Source: Myxococcus stipitatus DSM 14675 (GTDB lineage: Bacteria; Myxococcota; Myxococcia; Myxococcales; Myxococcaceae). From it: DNA of 64,000 bases. The DNA lies in the NCBI RefSeq assembly GCF_000331735.1, contig NC_020126.1, positions 8,187,501 to 8,251,500 of the forward strand. The letters run 5' to 3'. This document shows, piece by piece, positions 45,883 to 55,089 of this stretch. The position numbers were made by a program, and so were the translations under genes. Under the pieces are notes generated by a model. That model did not search any database and was not told the DNA's origin. It saw nothing but the letters and a program-made list of their open reading frames with translations. The number at the start of each line of letters is the position of its first letter. The stretch's first letter is position 1.

Positions 45883-46859
45883 CTCATCCCAGCCCTGACG
45901 CTCCGCCCATCCAGGTCCGAGGCCTGTCGAAGACCTACAAGGTCGGCTTCTGGTTCAACCGCACGGTCCGCGCCCTCCAGGGCCTGGACCTCGAAGTCGG
46001 TACCGGGCAGATCTACGGATTGCTCGGCCCGAACGGCGCCGGCAAGTCCACCACCATCAAGATCCTGATGAACCTGGTGCGGCCCAGCAGCGGCACCGCG
46101 ACCTTGTTCGGGCAGCCCGTCGACCGCGCGGCCACGCGCAGGCTCGTGGGCTTCTTGCCCGAGAACCCCGCGCCCTATGAGTACCTCACGGGCCGCGAGT
46201 TCGTGACGCTCGCCGGGCAGCTGTGCGGCATGAGCGGCCATGAGCTCGACCTGCGCGTGAAGGAGGTCCTGGGCGCGGTGGAGATGGGCGCCGCAGAGAA
46301 GCTCCAGATCCGCCGCTACTCCAAGGGCATGGTGCAGCGCGTGGCGCTGGCGCAGGCCCTGGTGGCCAAGCCGAAGATGCTCATCCTGGATGAGCCCACC
46401 AGCGGCCTGGACCCCGTGGGGCGCCGGCAGATGCGCGACCTCATCCTCGCCGAGCGAGAGCGCGGCACCACGGTGCTGTTCTGCAGCCACATCATCCCGG
46501 ACGTGGAAGCCCTGTGCGACAGGCTGGCCGTGCTCGTCGGTGGCCGCCGCGTGCGCGAAGGCAGCGTGCAGGAGCTGGTGTCCGCGCAGGTCCCCACCGT
46601 GGAGATGGTCGTCGAGGGGCTCAAGCTGGAGCAGGTGAAGAGCATGGGCCAGGACCTGACGACCACCCAGTCCCTGGATGGACGCGTGCGCGTGCAGGTG
46701 TCCGATGCGCAGAGCCAGCGGATGCTGAGCCTGGTGCTCGCCGCCGGGGGACGCGTCAACAGCCTCCAGGCTGCTCAGTTCTCACTGGAGCAACTCTTCA
46801 TGGATGCCCTCAAGGACTCTGGACGGGCGACGAGCGTCGGCGGGGAGATCAACACATGA
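45879..46859 (+). CDS. pilH: ABC transporter ATPase PilH
   Basis: ATP-binding subunit, 326 residues. Walker A GPNGAGKST, signature RYSKGMVQR (an SGGQ-type variant), Walker B MLILDEPTSG, and the switch His in CSHIIPD are present. About 90 extra residues follow the ATPase domain, as in many drug or polymer exporters. It is coupled to pilG and pilI by 4-nt overlaps. In M. xanthus, PilH with PilI and PilG is needed for piliation. The cargo is unknown. Not related to Pseudomonas PilH. Confidence 0.92.
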   Translation: MTHPSPDAPPIQVRGLSKTYKVGFWFNRTVRALQGLDLEVGTGQIYGLLGPNGAGKSTTIKILMNLVRPSSGTATLFGQPVDRAATRRLVGFLPENPAPYEYLTGREFVTLAGQLCGMSGHELDLRVKEVLGAVEMGAAEKLQIRRYSKGMVQRVALAQALVAKPKMLILDEPTSGLDPVGRRQMRDLILAERERGTTVLFCSHIIPDVEALCDRLAVLVGGRRVREGSVQELVSAQVPTVEMVVEGLKLEQVKSMGQDLTTTQSLDGRVRVQVSDAQSQRMLSLVLAAGGRVNSLQAAQFSLEQLFMDALKDSGRATSVGGEINT

Positions 46860-47623
46860 GCGCGTTTGGCGCGATGGTCTGGAACGGCTTCCGGGAAGCA
46901 CGCCGAAACCGCGTGACGGTGGTGGTGGGTGCCTTCGCCGCGGTGGTCTTGCTGTCGTCCACGCTCGTGACGGAAGTCACGGTCGCGACGTTCGACCGAG
47001 TCCTCACCGACTTTGGCCTGGGGATGATGAGCCTCATCCTCGTCTTCCTCACCATCTTCCTGTCGAGCGGGCTGCTGAGCCGGGAAATCGAACGGCGCAC
47101 CATCTTCCTCGTCGTGAGCAAGCCCGTCTCGCGTACGCAGTTCCTGCTGGCGCGGCTGGCGGGCAACATGCTGACGCTCGCGGTGCTGATGGGCGCGATG
47201 ATGCTCATCTTCGCCAGCCAGCTCATGCTCTTCGATGTGGGCATCAGCTCCGTGCAGCTCGTCGCGGTGGCGGGACTGTGGTTCGAGCTGCTGGTCCTGA
47301 CGAGCGCCGGAATCCTCTTCTCCAGCTTCGCGGGCCCCGCGGTCTCGGCCATCGCCACGACCGGCATCTACTTCGCCGGCCACCTGGCCAATGACCTCTA
47401 CGACATCGCCAATCGGCTGGATGCGGGCTCCGTGAAGACCTTCGCCACGGGGCTCTACTACCTGCTGCCGAACCTGGAGCGGGTGAACTTCCGCCCCCAT
47501 GCGACGTACGCCCTGCATGTGGATGCCGCCACCTTCCTCTCGGGTGCCAGCTACGCGATGGGATGGGCCGCGCTGTTCACCGCCGTGGCCATCTTCATCT
47601 TCGAGCGACGCGACTTCCGCTGA
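46856..47623 (+). CDS. pilI: ABC transporter permease PilI
   Basis: Membrane subunit for PilH. 255 residues with six TM segments (about 20-42, 58-80, 105-125, 135-160, 165-180, 230-250). EIERRTIFLVVSKPVSRTQFLLARL is typical of ABC-2 type permeases (cite ERRTIFLVVSKPVSR). The ATG at 46856 overlaps the pilH stop. A bidirectional terminator follows at once. The longer reading upstream overlaps pilH and is not used. Confidence 0.9.
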   Translation: MSAFGAMVWNGFREARRNRVTVVVGAFAAVVLLSSTLVTEVTVATFDRVLTDFGLGMMSLILVFLTIFLSSGLLSREIERRTIFLVVSKPVSRTQFLLARLAGNMLTLAVLMGAMMLIFASQLMLFDVGISSVQLVAVAGLWFELLVLTSAGILFSSFAGPAVSAIATTGIYFAGHLANDLYDIANRLDAGSVKTFATGLYYLLPNLERVNFRPHATYALHVDAATFLSGASYAMGWAALFTAVAIFIFERRDFR

Positions 47624-47633
47624 CCCCGGGCGC

Positions 47634-47667
47634 CTCCGAAGCCGACGAGTCACGCTCGGCTTCGGAG
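47634..47667. terminator. Bidirectional terminator between pilI and the TMTC-like gene
   Basis: A perfect 12-bp stem (ctccgaagccga with tcggcttcggag) around a 10-nt loop, in the 48-bp gap between two convergent stops (47623 and 47672). There is no T run. Confidence 0.65.
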
Positions 47668-47671
47668 ATGC

Positions 47672-49432
47672 TCAGGGCGTCGTCCCCAGCGCCATGCGCG
47701 CCTGCTGCAGTCCACGGCGCGCGGGCTCGAGCTCCGGACGCAGCCGCAGGGCTTCCTCGAAGGGAGCCACTGCTTCCGCGGGCCGCCCCAGCTGCAACAA
47801 CGTCCGGCCCAACTCCAGGTGGGAGTCCGCCCGGTGCGGCGCCAGCCGCAGTGCCTCCTGGAACCGCAGCAGCGCCTCGTCCAGCCGCTTCGCTCGCCGG
47901 AGCGCGAGCCCGAGGTTGTGGACCACCACCGCCGCGGAGGGGCGAAGCTGCAGCGTCCTCTCGAACTGGAGGATGGACTCGTCGATGCGACCCAGGAGCG
48001 CGAACGCCACCGCCAGGTCGCTCTGGATCTTGTAGTTGCGAGGGAACGCGTGCGCGGCGATCTCCAGTTGGGGCAGCGCCTCCTCGGCGCGCCGCACCTT
48101 GAGGTACGAAGCGCCCAGATAGGCACGAAGCATGGGCTGCTCCGGCACGGAGGCCACGCTGTCTTCCCAGAGCGAGATGTCATCGTGCCAGACAGGCACT
48201 CGCCAGAGCGTCATCACCGCGAAGATGGCGACAACGCCGCCCGCGACGAGCTTCAGCGCCCGCGCGTGCTCACGCCACCGCTCCAGGCCCGCTCTCAACC
48301 CGACAGCCACGAGCAGGCAGAAGCCGACCGAGGGGAGATAGAGGAAGCGCTCCGCATAGGACTCCACGCCTCGGAACTGGAGCAGGAAGATGGGCAACAG
48401 GGGCGCCAACAGCCACACGGCACCGGCAAAGGCGGCGCTTGCCTCGCGACGCTTCCACCAGAGCACCGCCAGGAGCCCGGCGAGCAGCACCGAGCCCAAC
48501 GCCACGTGAGCCGGCGTGGGAAGAACCCGCAGCGGGACGGTCGACACGAGGGGATGCGGCCAGAACAACTTGCCCATCAACTTCCCCGCGAGGGCCAGCG
48601 TGTGCACAGGGTACATCCCCGCGTGCCCCGCCCCCGCCGGAACCGGAAGGGACGCACCCACCGCGTTCAACCGGAACGCCGCGTACCCCATCAGCCCCAA
48701 TCCCAGCGGTGCATACCGGAGCACCCACCCTCGAAGTCCGGGGCTCGCCGGGCGCACGCCCGCCGCACGGTCCGTGGCCCAGAGCACCACCGGGAACACG
48801 ATGGCGACTTCCTTGAACATGAGTCCCGAGAACCACAGCAGCGCCGCGCCCACGGCCCGGCCCCACGACGCGGGCCCCGCCACCATGAGCCGAACCCCCA
48901 GCAGGACCAGCACCGTGGCCGACACATCCATGCAGCCACTCACCCAGGCAGCCGCTTCCGTGTGCACGGGATGTACGGCGAAGAGCAAGGCTCCCGCCAG
49001 CGCCGCCCACTCCGCTTCCGCGGTGAGGCTCCCATCGGAGCGCCTCAGGCACATCCTCAGCAACCACCCCACCCCCACCGAGGCCACCGCATGCAACAAC
49101 ATCAGCATCAGGTGGTACGGCCAAGGCGTGGTGCCGAACAACGTGCGACCCACGAACAGCAGCACATGGGCGAAGGGCCGGAAGTACGCCTCCGCGGGGC
49201 TGCGGTCCGACTGCTCGATGGGCGAATCCTCGAAGGCGAACAGCGGATTCACGAAGGCATCGCCCAGCCTGTCGAGTGAGCGCAGCCACGGATTGTCCAC
49301 GACGAGCGGGAGGTCGTCGTAGACGAGCCCGTTGCGCAGCGTCCCCGCGTACACCACCAACGCCGTGACGAAGATGAGCAGGGACTGGAGAGTGGGTCGG
49401 AAGGAGCTGGAGCGCACAGCGGAGGATTCCAT
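47672..49432 (-). CDS. TMTC-like GT-C membrane protein with TPR tail
   Basis: 586 residues. The N-terminal 410 are about 10 hydrophobic segments with the GT-C acidic motif VYDDLPLVVDNP in the first loop, as in eukaryotic TMTC O-mannosyltransferases. The C-terminal 160 residues are TPR units (e.g. AVVVHNLGLALRRAKRLDEALLRFQEALRL; cite DEALLRFQEALRL). Such proteins use lipid-phosphate sugar donors on the outer face of the membrane. It is the last gene of the minus-strand glycan operon and convergent with pilI. Protein O-glycosylation, maybe of pilin, is a reasonable guess; no acceptor is shown. Confidence 0.82.
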   Translation of the reverse strand: MESSAVRSSSFRPTLQSLLIFVTALVVYAGTLRNGLVYDDLPLVVDNPWLRSLDRLGDAFVNPLFAFEDSPIEQSDRSPAEAYFRPFAHVLLFVGRTLFGTTPWPYHLMLMLLHAVASVGVGWLLRMCLRRSDGSLTAEAEWAALAGALLFAVHPVHTEAAAWVSGCMDVSATVLVLLGVRLMVAGPASWGRAVGAALLWFSGLMFKEVAIVFPVVLWATDRAAGVRPASPGLRGWVLRYAPLGLGLMGYAAFRLNAVGASLPVPAGAGHAGMYPVHTLALAGKLMGKLFWPHPLVSTVPLRVLPTPAHVALGSVLLAGLLAVLWWKRREASAAFAGAVWLLAPLLPIFLLQFRGVESYAERFLYLPSVGFCLLVAVGLRAGLERWREHARALKLVAGGVVAIFAVMTLWRVPVWHDDISLWEDSVASVPEQPMLRAYLGASYLKVRRAEEALPQLEIAAHAFPRNYKIQSDLAVAFALLGRIDESILQFERTLQLRPSAAVVVHNLGLALRRAKRLDEALLRFQEALRLAPHRADSHLELGRTLLQLGRPAEAVAPFEEALRLRPELEPARRGLQQARMALGTTP

Positions 49433-49498
49433 GAACGGCCTCGGAAGCTCAGGGCCAGAAAGACAAGGTGACGGCGACCTCTCGTCGAGCGTCGCGCC

Positions 49499-51274
49499 TC
49501 AACGTGCCCCCTCGTCCGTCGCGGTGGCGGGCACTGGCACGGCATCCAACGGCACCAGGCGGAAGGGGTCTGGAGACTTGCCCGGCACCATCCGGAAGAA
49601 GCGCCGGTCCGGGAACTGGGGACGCAGCTTCTCGGCGAAGCCCGGTCCGTCATGCAACACGATGACATCCTGGTCCTGGTCCGGGCGCGGCGGAGTCCAC
49701 TCGAACACGAAGCTGCCCACCTTGCGGAACGCCGGCACCTGATTCCAGGCCACGCCGTACTGCGGCGCCAACACCACCGCGCGTCCCAGCCCCGCATCGC
49801 TCAGGAACGCGTCCATCGACTCATGGATGCGAGCCTGCTCCCGCAGGGACAACGCATTGCGCGCGCCCAGGATGCCCAGCCCCACCACCAGCGCGCCCAG
49901 CACGCCCGCCATCACCGTCGCGCGAGGCAGCTCCGCCTTTCGCGCCACGTCGACCAGCCGCTTCAGTCCATGCACCGCCACCAACGCCAGCGCCGGAACA
50001 CATTCCGAGTAGTGGATGGGCCCCACCGAGTGGATGCCGTGGTTGTCATGGAACAGGCCCAACCCCAGCAGCGACAACACGGACAGGAGCAACAGCTTCG
50101 TCAGCCGGTCCCACGACGCGCCCGCGCCCACCAACAACATGCCCACGGGCCCCAGGAACCAGACCCCCAGCATCAACGCGTTGTAGCTGGTGTTCCCACC
50201 AAAGCGCTCCCACAGCGACCCATCATGCGCCGAGAGCTTCGCCGGGAACGTGTACATGGACACGCGCGCGGGCAGCAACGCCTCACCCGTCACCGCGTGG
50301 TTGAAGGCGAGGAACGCCACCAGCGCCGGCGCCCAGCCGAGCACCAGCCCGCCCAGGCACGCGCCCACGGGCAGCTCCCGACGCACCAGCCTCCACAGCA
50401 CCCAGAGATAGAACGGAGCCAGGAAGAAGACGGACTCGAAGGGACGGCACAGGAAGGCCACGCCCCCCATCGCGCCGAACCACGTCCACCAACGCCCGCC
50501 CTTCTCCTCCGCCTGGAGGTAGAACACCACCGCCACGGACAGGGCCGCACGCGACAGCAGGTGCGCGTGCGAGGTCATGGACAGCAGCGCGGACATCGGA
50601 GACAGCAGCACCAACAACGCGGCCACCGTGCCCCAGGCCGCGCCCAGCCGACGCGTCACCACCCACGCCACCGCCACCGCGGGCACCGCCGCCGCGAGCG
50701 AGAAGACGAGCGACCCCGTCCCCGTCAGCTCGCCGAACGCCCACGCCAACTGCAGACCCAGCCACTCGAAGCTGGAGCCCATCCCATCGCGGACGTAGAA
50801 GAAGAGCGTGGGGAAGGCCTCGATGGGGTCCGTCAGCTTCACCAGGACCCGGCCGCTGGCGAGCACCTGCCCCCCGAAGCGAGCAGCCTGCTCGTCGTCC
50901 GTGAAGGGCCGGTCCAGCAGGAACACGGCGCGCCCGATGCGCGCGGCCAGGAAGGCCACCACCCCCACCAACAGCGCCCCCGCCGTCTTCTCCTGCGCCG
51001 TCAGCCCCTCCAGCCGCCGCCACAGCCGGACCGCCGGCCCGGAGGCCCAGTGCGCCACCGAGAGGCCCAGCAGGACACCGCCAGGCACCAGGAGCAAGGC
51101 ATGGCCCAGCCACTGGTACAGCTCACCTGTCGTGCTGGCGCTGAAAGGGGGGTGATAGGAGATGGTCAGCCCGGGGGCTGTCATCTTCAGCCCGAAGAAG
51201 GCCGCCACCAGAAAACACCCCAGGGCACCTTGAGCCACCGAGGTCCATCCCGTACTGCCACGAGCCGAGGTCAT
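49499..51274 (-). CDS. GT-C (ArnT/GT39-like) membrane glycosyltransferase
   Basis: 591 residues with 11 to 13 hydrophobic segments. RPFTDDEQAARFGG in the first periplasmic loop gives the two acidic residues of GT-C enzymes. A soluble C-terminal domain of about 110 residues follows (e.g. VVLAPQYGVAWNQVP). Family members move sugars from polyprenyl-phosphate donors to lipid, glycan or protein. The start is ATG at 51274 with CGGAG upstream. It is third in the minus-strand operon, 85 bp after wbqC-like. Confidence 0.82.
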   Translation of the reverse strand: MTSARGSTGWTSVAQGALGCFLVAAFFGLKMTAPGLTISYHPPFSASTTGELYQWLGHALLLVPGGVLLGLSVAHWASGPAVRLWRRLEGLTAQEKTAGALLVGVVAFLAARIGRAVFLLDRPFTDDEQAARFGGQVLASGRVLVKLTDPIEAFPTLFFYVRDGMGSSFEWLGLQLAWAFGELTGTGSLVFSLAAAVPAVAVAWVVTRRLGAAWGTVAALLVLLSPMSALLSMTSHAHLLSRAALSVAVVFYLQAEEKGGRWWTWFGAMGGVAFLCRPFESVFFLAPFYLWVLWRLVRRELPVGACLGGLVLGWAPALVAFLAFNHAVTGEALLPARVSMYTFPAKLSAHDGSLWERFGGNTSYNALMLGVWFLGPVGMLLVGAGASWDRLTKLLLLSVLSLLGLGLFHDNHGIHSVGPIHYSECVPALALVAVHGLKRLVDVARKAELPRATVMAGVLGALVVGLGILGARNALSLREQARIHESMDAFLSDAGLGRAVVLAPQYGVAWNQVPAFRKVGSFVFEWTPPRPDQDQDVIVLHDGPGFAEKLRPQFPDRRFFRMVPGKSPDPFRLVPLDAVPVPATATDEGAR

Positions 51275-51359
51275 CGACTCCGTGGGGTAGCACACCCCTC
51301 GCGCGCCGAGCAAAGCCCCAAGCACGGCCGCGAGGACGGATGGAGGGCAGGCAAATGAC

Positions 51360-52076
51360 TCACCTCGCCCGCCCGCGCCAACCCCAGATGGCCTCGGGTG
51401 CCTCGGGCCCCAGGTGGAAGAGCACGTCCAGCACCGTCACCGAGTGCTCGAACGGAGGATGGTGCTGCGGGTACTCGGGGTACCCCGCGTAGTCCTTGTA
51501 GGTGAGGCCGATTCCCGCCGCGTCGAACGCTTCCTGGCGCAGGTAGTCGCGCGCCGCGGGCCCGGAGACGTAGTGCGTCGCCCCCGCCTGCTTCAGCACG
51601 TCGAGGATTCGCTCCTGCTTGGTCCCGGTGAGCGTCCACTCACGGGAGTCTCGGAAGCGCGTCTGGAGGCCCAGACACTCCTGGGCGATGCGCCGCACCA
51701 GGAACTGGTTCAGCTCCGACAGGTGCGTCCACGTCCGCTCCAGGTACACCTCACGCAAGAGCGGTGCATACCGTTCGAAGTGCGGCGCGCTTCCGTACTG
51801 GTGGCGCAGCGTCTCCCAATGCTTGCGCGCCCAGGAGTGCTCCTCGATGCGCACGTCGCAGATGCGCCGTGACGTGCTGGAGCCCACCGGCACCGTGAGC
51901 CACACGGGCCCCTGGGGCGTCTTCACGCGATTGCGATTGCGCCAGTCCCGGTGCGTGTACTGCACGTCATCGTAGAAGATGAACGTATCCACATCGTGGA
52001 TGATGTCGAAGTAGCCCTTCCAGGGCAGGTAGTTGGACTGGATGATGGCGACGGTGTGCCGGGGGCCGGCTAACAC
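51360..52076 (-). CDS. WbqC-like protein
   Basis: 238 residues, WbqC family. VAIIQSNYLPWKGYFDII, TFIFYDDVQYTHRDWRNRN and TYVSGPAARDYL-type segments are the family marks. Family members occur in O-antigen and capsule loci beside DegT-type aminotransferases and are thought to modify sugar amino groups, without firm biochemistry. The GTG start overlaps the stop of the aminotransferase by 7 nt, so the two are coupled. That coupling suggests it acts on the amino sugar made by its neighbour. Confidence 0.87.
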   Translation of the reverse strand: MLAGPRHTVAIIQSNYLPWKGYFDIIHDVDTFIFYDDVQYTHRDWRNRNRVKTPQGPVWLTVPVGSSTSRRICDVRIEEHSWARKHWETLRHQYGSAPHFERYAPLLREVYLERTWTHLSELNQFLVRRIAQECLGLQTRFRDSREWTLTGTKQERILDVLKQAGATHYVSGPAARDYLRQEAFDAAGIGLTYKDYAGYPEYPQHHPPFEHSVTVLDVLFHLGPEAPEAIWGWRGRAR

Positions 52077-53200
52077 CGGAAGTCCCTCACGGCGGACACC
52101 ACCGTGGCCTGCTCCGCTTCCGTCATCGTGCTGAAGAAGGGCAGCCGCACCAGCCGGTCACTGACGTCCTCCGTCACCGGGCAGTCCCCCGCCTTCCCGC
52201 CGTACTTCCTCCCCATGTCGGAGAGGTGCAGCGGCAGGTAGTGGAACACGGCGTTGATGCCCTGCTGACGAAGCTGCTGGATGAAGCGCGTGCGGACGTC
52301 CAGCGACGGCATCAACAGGTAGTACAGGTGGGAGGCATGGTCGCAGTGCGCGGGCACATGCGGCTGAACCACGCCCTGTGCCGAGGCCCAGCCCGCGAGC
52401 TCCCGGTGGTACGTGTCCCAGATCTCCCGACGGCGGGTCTGGATGCGCTCGCGCTCGCACAACTGCCCGTAGAGGAAGGCCGCCAGCAGGTCCGACATGA
52501 CGTAGCTGGAGCCGATGTCCACCCACGTGTACTTGTCCACCATGCCTCGGAAGAAGCGGCTGCGGTTGGTGCCCTTCTCCCGGATGATCTCCGCGCGCTC
52601 GGTATACCGCTCGTCGTTGATGAGCAGCGCTCCGCCCTCTCCGCAGCTCACGTTCTTCGTCTCGTGGAAGCTGAGCGAGGAGAAGACGCCGAGAGTCCCC
52701 AAGGGGCGCCCGCGATACGAGCCGAAGAGGCCATGCGCGTTGTCCTCCACCACGGCCACCCCACGCCGCTGGGCGATGTCCTGGATGGTGTCCATCTCGC
52801 AGCCGACGCCCGCGTAGTGGACGGGGACGATGAGGCGCGTGCGCTCCGTGATGAGCGACTCCAGCTTGTTCTCGTCCAGGTTCAACGTGTCCGGCCGCAC
52901 ATCCGCGAAGACGGGGCGGGCCCCGCGCAGCGCGAAGGCATTCGCGGTGGAGACGAAGGTGAAGGACGGGACGATGACCTCGTCCCCGGGCTGAAGGTCG
53001 AGCAGGAGCCCCGCCATCTCCATCGCATGCGTGCAGGAGGTCGTCAGGAGCGCCCGCTTCACCCCCAACGCTTCTTCCAACAGCGCGTGACACTTCCGCG
53101 TGAAGCCGCCGTCCCCCATGAGGTGGCTGTTCGCCAGCGCCTGCTCGATGTACCGGGCTTCGTTTCCGAGCATCTGCAGCCGATTGAAGGGAATGGTCAT
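52070..53200 (-). CDS. WecE/RffA-like dTDP-4-amino-4,6-dideoxygalactose transaminase
   Basis: PLP aminotransferase of the DegT/DnrJ/EryC1 family, 376 residues. Several segments follow E. coli WecE almost word for word by recall: TIPFNRLQMLGNE, ALLTTSCTHAMEMA, PSFTFVSTANAFALRGA, IVPVHYAGVGCEMDTI, FREKGTNRS-type region (EIIREKGTNRSRFFRG), and VDKYTWVDIGSSYVMSD. The PLP Lys is in SFHETKNVSCGEGG. It would make dTDP-Fuc4N. The ATG at 53200 starts at MTIPFN. It leads the minus-strand operon. No dTDP-glucose synthesis genes are here, so precursors come from elsewhere. Confidence 0.92.
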   Translation of the reverse strand: MTIPFNRLQMLGNEARYIEQALANSHLMGDGGFTRKCHALLEEALGVKRALLTTSCTHAMEMAGLLLDLQPGDEVIVPSFTFVSTANAFALRGARPVFADVRPDTLNLDENKLESLITERTRLIVPVHYAGVGCEMDTIQDIAQRRGVAVVEDNAHGLFGSYRGRPLGTLGVFSSLSFHETKNVSCGEGGALLINDERYTERAEIIREKGTNRSRFFRGMVDKYTWVDIGSSYVMSDLLAAFLYGQLCERERIQTRRREIWDTYHRELAGWASAQGVVQPHVPAHCDHASHLYYLLMPSLDVRTRFIQQLRQQGINAVFHYLPLHLSDMGRKYGGKAGDCPVTEDVSDRLVRLPFFSTMTEAEQATVVSAVRDFRC

Positions 53201-53405
53201 GGCGTCACGATGGGGAAGTCGGGAGGGTCCCCAGGCTACAGCACCCACGCGTGCGCCGGGAGACGACTTGCCCCCTCGGCCTCCAGGCCGCCGGAGCCCG
53301 CGTCAAGCGACGCACGGCGGCCAGGCGGGCACACTCCCCCAGCGACAGGCCCGGAGAACGAGGTAGGCTTCCCTCCGTGGGGCTCCCTCGCCCTCCCCTC
53401 TCCGC

Positions 53406-54404
53406 ATGAGCCCTTCCGCCGTCGACATCTCCGTCGTCGTCCCCTGTTTCCGGGGAGAGACCTCGCTCCCCGAGCTGTGCTCCCGGTTGATACGCACGCT
53501 CGAGGCACGCCAGGCCTCGTTCGAGGTCATCCTGGTGGACGACAGCGCCAGGCCCACGCTGTGGGCCGTCATCGAAGGGCTGGCGCAATCGGACGCGCGC
53601 ATCGTGGGCGTGCGGCTGATGCGCAACTTCGGGCAACACAACGCCACGGTGTGTGGCTTCAGGCATGCCCGCGGGCGCTGGGTCGTGACACTCGACGAGG
53701 ACCTGCAGAACCCTCCCGAGGAGATCGGCACGCTGCTGGCCCGCGCCGAGGAGGCCGACGCGGACGTCGTCTATGGCCTTCCCCGCGTGAGGCAAGGCCC
53801 GGGGTGGCGCTCCCTCGCCTCGCGCCTCATCATGGTCATCCCCCGCAAGGTGATGCGGGTGGGGTTCGACATCTCCGCCTTCCGGCTCATCTCCGGCCGG
53901 GTCGCCGCCGAGGTCTCTCGCAGCGAACGGCACGACATCATCCTCGACATCTACCTGTCCTGGGTCACCGACCGCATCACCGCCACCGAGGTGCGCCATG
54001 ACCACCCCGATGGACTGCGCAGCTCGTACACGCTGAGCCGGTTGATGACGGTGTTCTTCAACCTGCTCTTCAACTACGCCACCTTCCCCCTGCGACTGGC
54101 CTCCATTGGCGGGTTCTTCCTGTCGGTGCTGTCCGCCATCGCGGGAGTCTTCGTCCTCTACTCGCGCATCACCGGCCACATCACCGTGCCCGGCTGGGCC
54201 TCCCTGGCGGTGGCGGTGCTGTTCTCGTCGGGCGTGACGCTGCTCGGCGTGGGCATCCTTTCCGAGTACGTGGCGCGCATCTTCCTTCAAATCAATCAGA
54301 AGCCTCAGTCCGTGGTGCGTCAGTCGACGAGCGCCTCGAGACTGGCCTCCGCGGAGACTCTCACGGAGCCCGCGCGTCAGGAGTCCCTCCATGGACATCG
54401 CTGA
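53406..54404 (+). CDS. GT2 polyprenyl-phosphate glycosyltransferase (ArnC/GtrB-like)
   Basis: 332 residues. The N-terminal GT-A domain (about 8-235) has ISVVVPCFRGE, VDDSAR, and the metal site in TLDEDLQNPPEEI. Two TM segments (about 236-260 and 270-293) follow, as in DPM1/ArnC/GtrB, which load a sugar on undecaprenyl phosphate. That would supply the donor for the two GT-C proteins on the other operon. A Ser/Arg-rich tail of about 30 residues is extra. It starts the plus-strand operon, 205 bp from the divergent aminotransferase; the next gene overlaps by 14 bp. Confidence 0.88.
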   Translation: MSPSAVDISVVVPCFRGETSLPELCSRLIRTLEARQASFEVILVDDSARPTLWAVIEGLAQSDARIVGVRLMRNFGQHNATVCGFRHARGRWVVTLDEDLQNPPEEIGTLLARAEEADADVVYGLPRVRQGPGWRSLASRLIMVIPRKVMRVGFDISAFRLISGRVAAEVSRSERHDIILDIYLSWVTDRITATEVRHDHPDGLRSSYTLSRLMTVFFNLLFNYATFPLRLASIGGFFLSVLSAIAGVFVLYSRITGHITVPGWASLAVAVLFSSGVTLLGVGILSEYVARIFLQINQKPQSVVRQSTSASRLASAETLTEPARQESLHGHR

Positions 54405-55089
54405 AGAGCAGCGCGCCTTCTACGGCGCCCTCCTGGACCAGTACGGGGACGACCCGCGTTCGCTGTCCCACCGCGACCAGGCCACGCAATACGAGCGCTT
54501 CCACCGGCTGGCCCGCGTCTTCGAAGGCGAGTCCGGCCCTTTCTCCGTGCACGAAATCGGGTGCGGGCTGGGCCACTTCGGCGAGTACCTCCAGCACCAC
54601 CATCCCCAGGCCCGCTACTCCGGCAGCGACGTGCACCCGTCCTTCACGGAGGCGTGTGCCCGCAAGTTCCCGCAGGGCGCCTTCCACACGCGAGACATCG
54701 TCGCCGCGCTGCCGCCCGAGCGTTACGACTACCTGACGCTGTCAGGCACCTTCAACGTCCGGCTCTCCGCGTCCCCCGCGGAGTGGCGAGGCTTCGTCGA
54801 GGGGATGCTCGGCGCGATGTACGCGCTGTGCACCAAGGGCTTCTCGGTGAACTTCCTCACCACCTTCCACGACCCCGAATTCACGCGCGAGGAGCTGTAC
54901 TACCAGCCCCCCGGCGCGCTCCTGGACTTCGTGGTGGGGAAGCTCAGCCGCTTCTGGGAGCTGGATGCCGCCGGGCCGCTCTACGAGTACACCTTGCGCG
55001 TCTACCGTCCCGAGTACGTCCGCACCCGCCACGCGGATGACGCCTTCGCGCGCTACTTCCGGTCCGCTCCTCGCCCGTCATCGACATGA
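54391..55089 (+). CDS. SAM-dependent methyltransferase
   Basis: 232 residues, class I fold. Motif I is VHEIGCGLGHFGEYL (about 52-66), the acidic end of beta-2 is SGSDVHPSF, and the later motif YDYLTLSGTFNVR fits beta-4. No substrate can be read from it. A sugar O- or N-methyltransferase is likely from position. It overlaps the GT2 gene by 14 nt and the FAD oxidoreductase gene by 4 nt, so the three are coupled. Confidence 0.83.
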   Translation: MDIAEEQRAFYGALLDQYGDDPRSLSHRDQATQYERFHRLARVFEGESGPFSVHEIGCGLGHFGEYLQHHHPQARYSGSDVHPSFTEACARKFPQGAFHTRDIVAALPPERYDYLTLSGTFNVRLSASPAEWRGFVEGMLGAMYALCTKGFSVNFLTTFHDPEFTREELYYQPPGALLDFVVGKLSRFWELDAAGPLYEYTLRVYRPEYVRTRHADDAFARYFRSAPRPSST

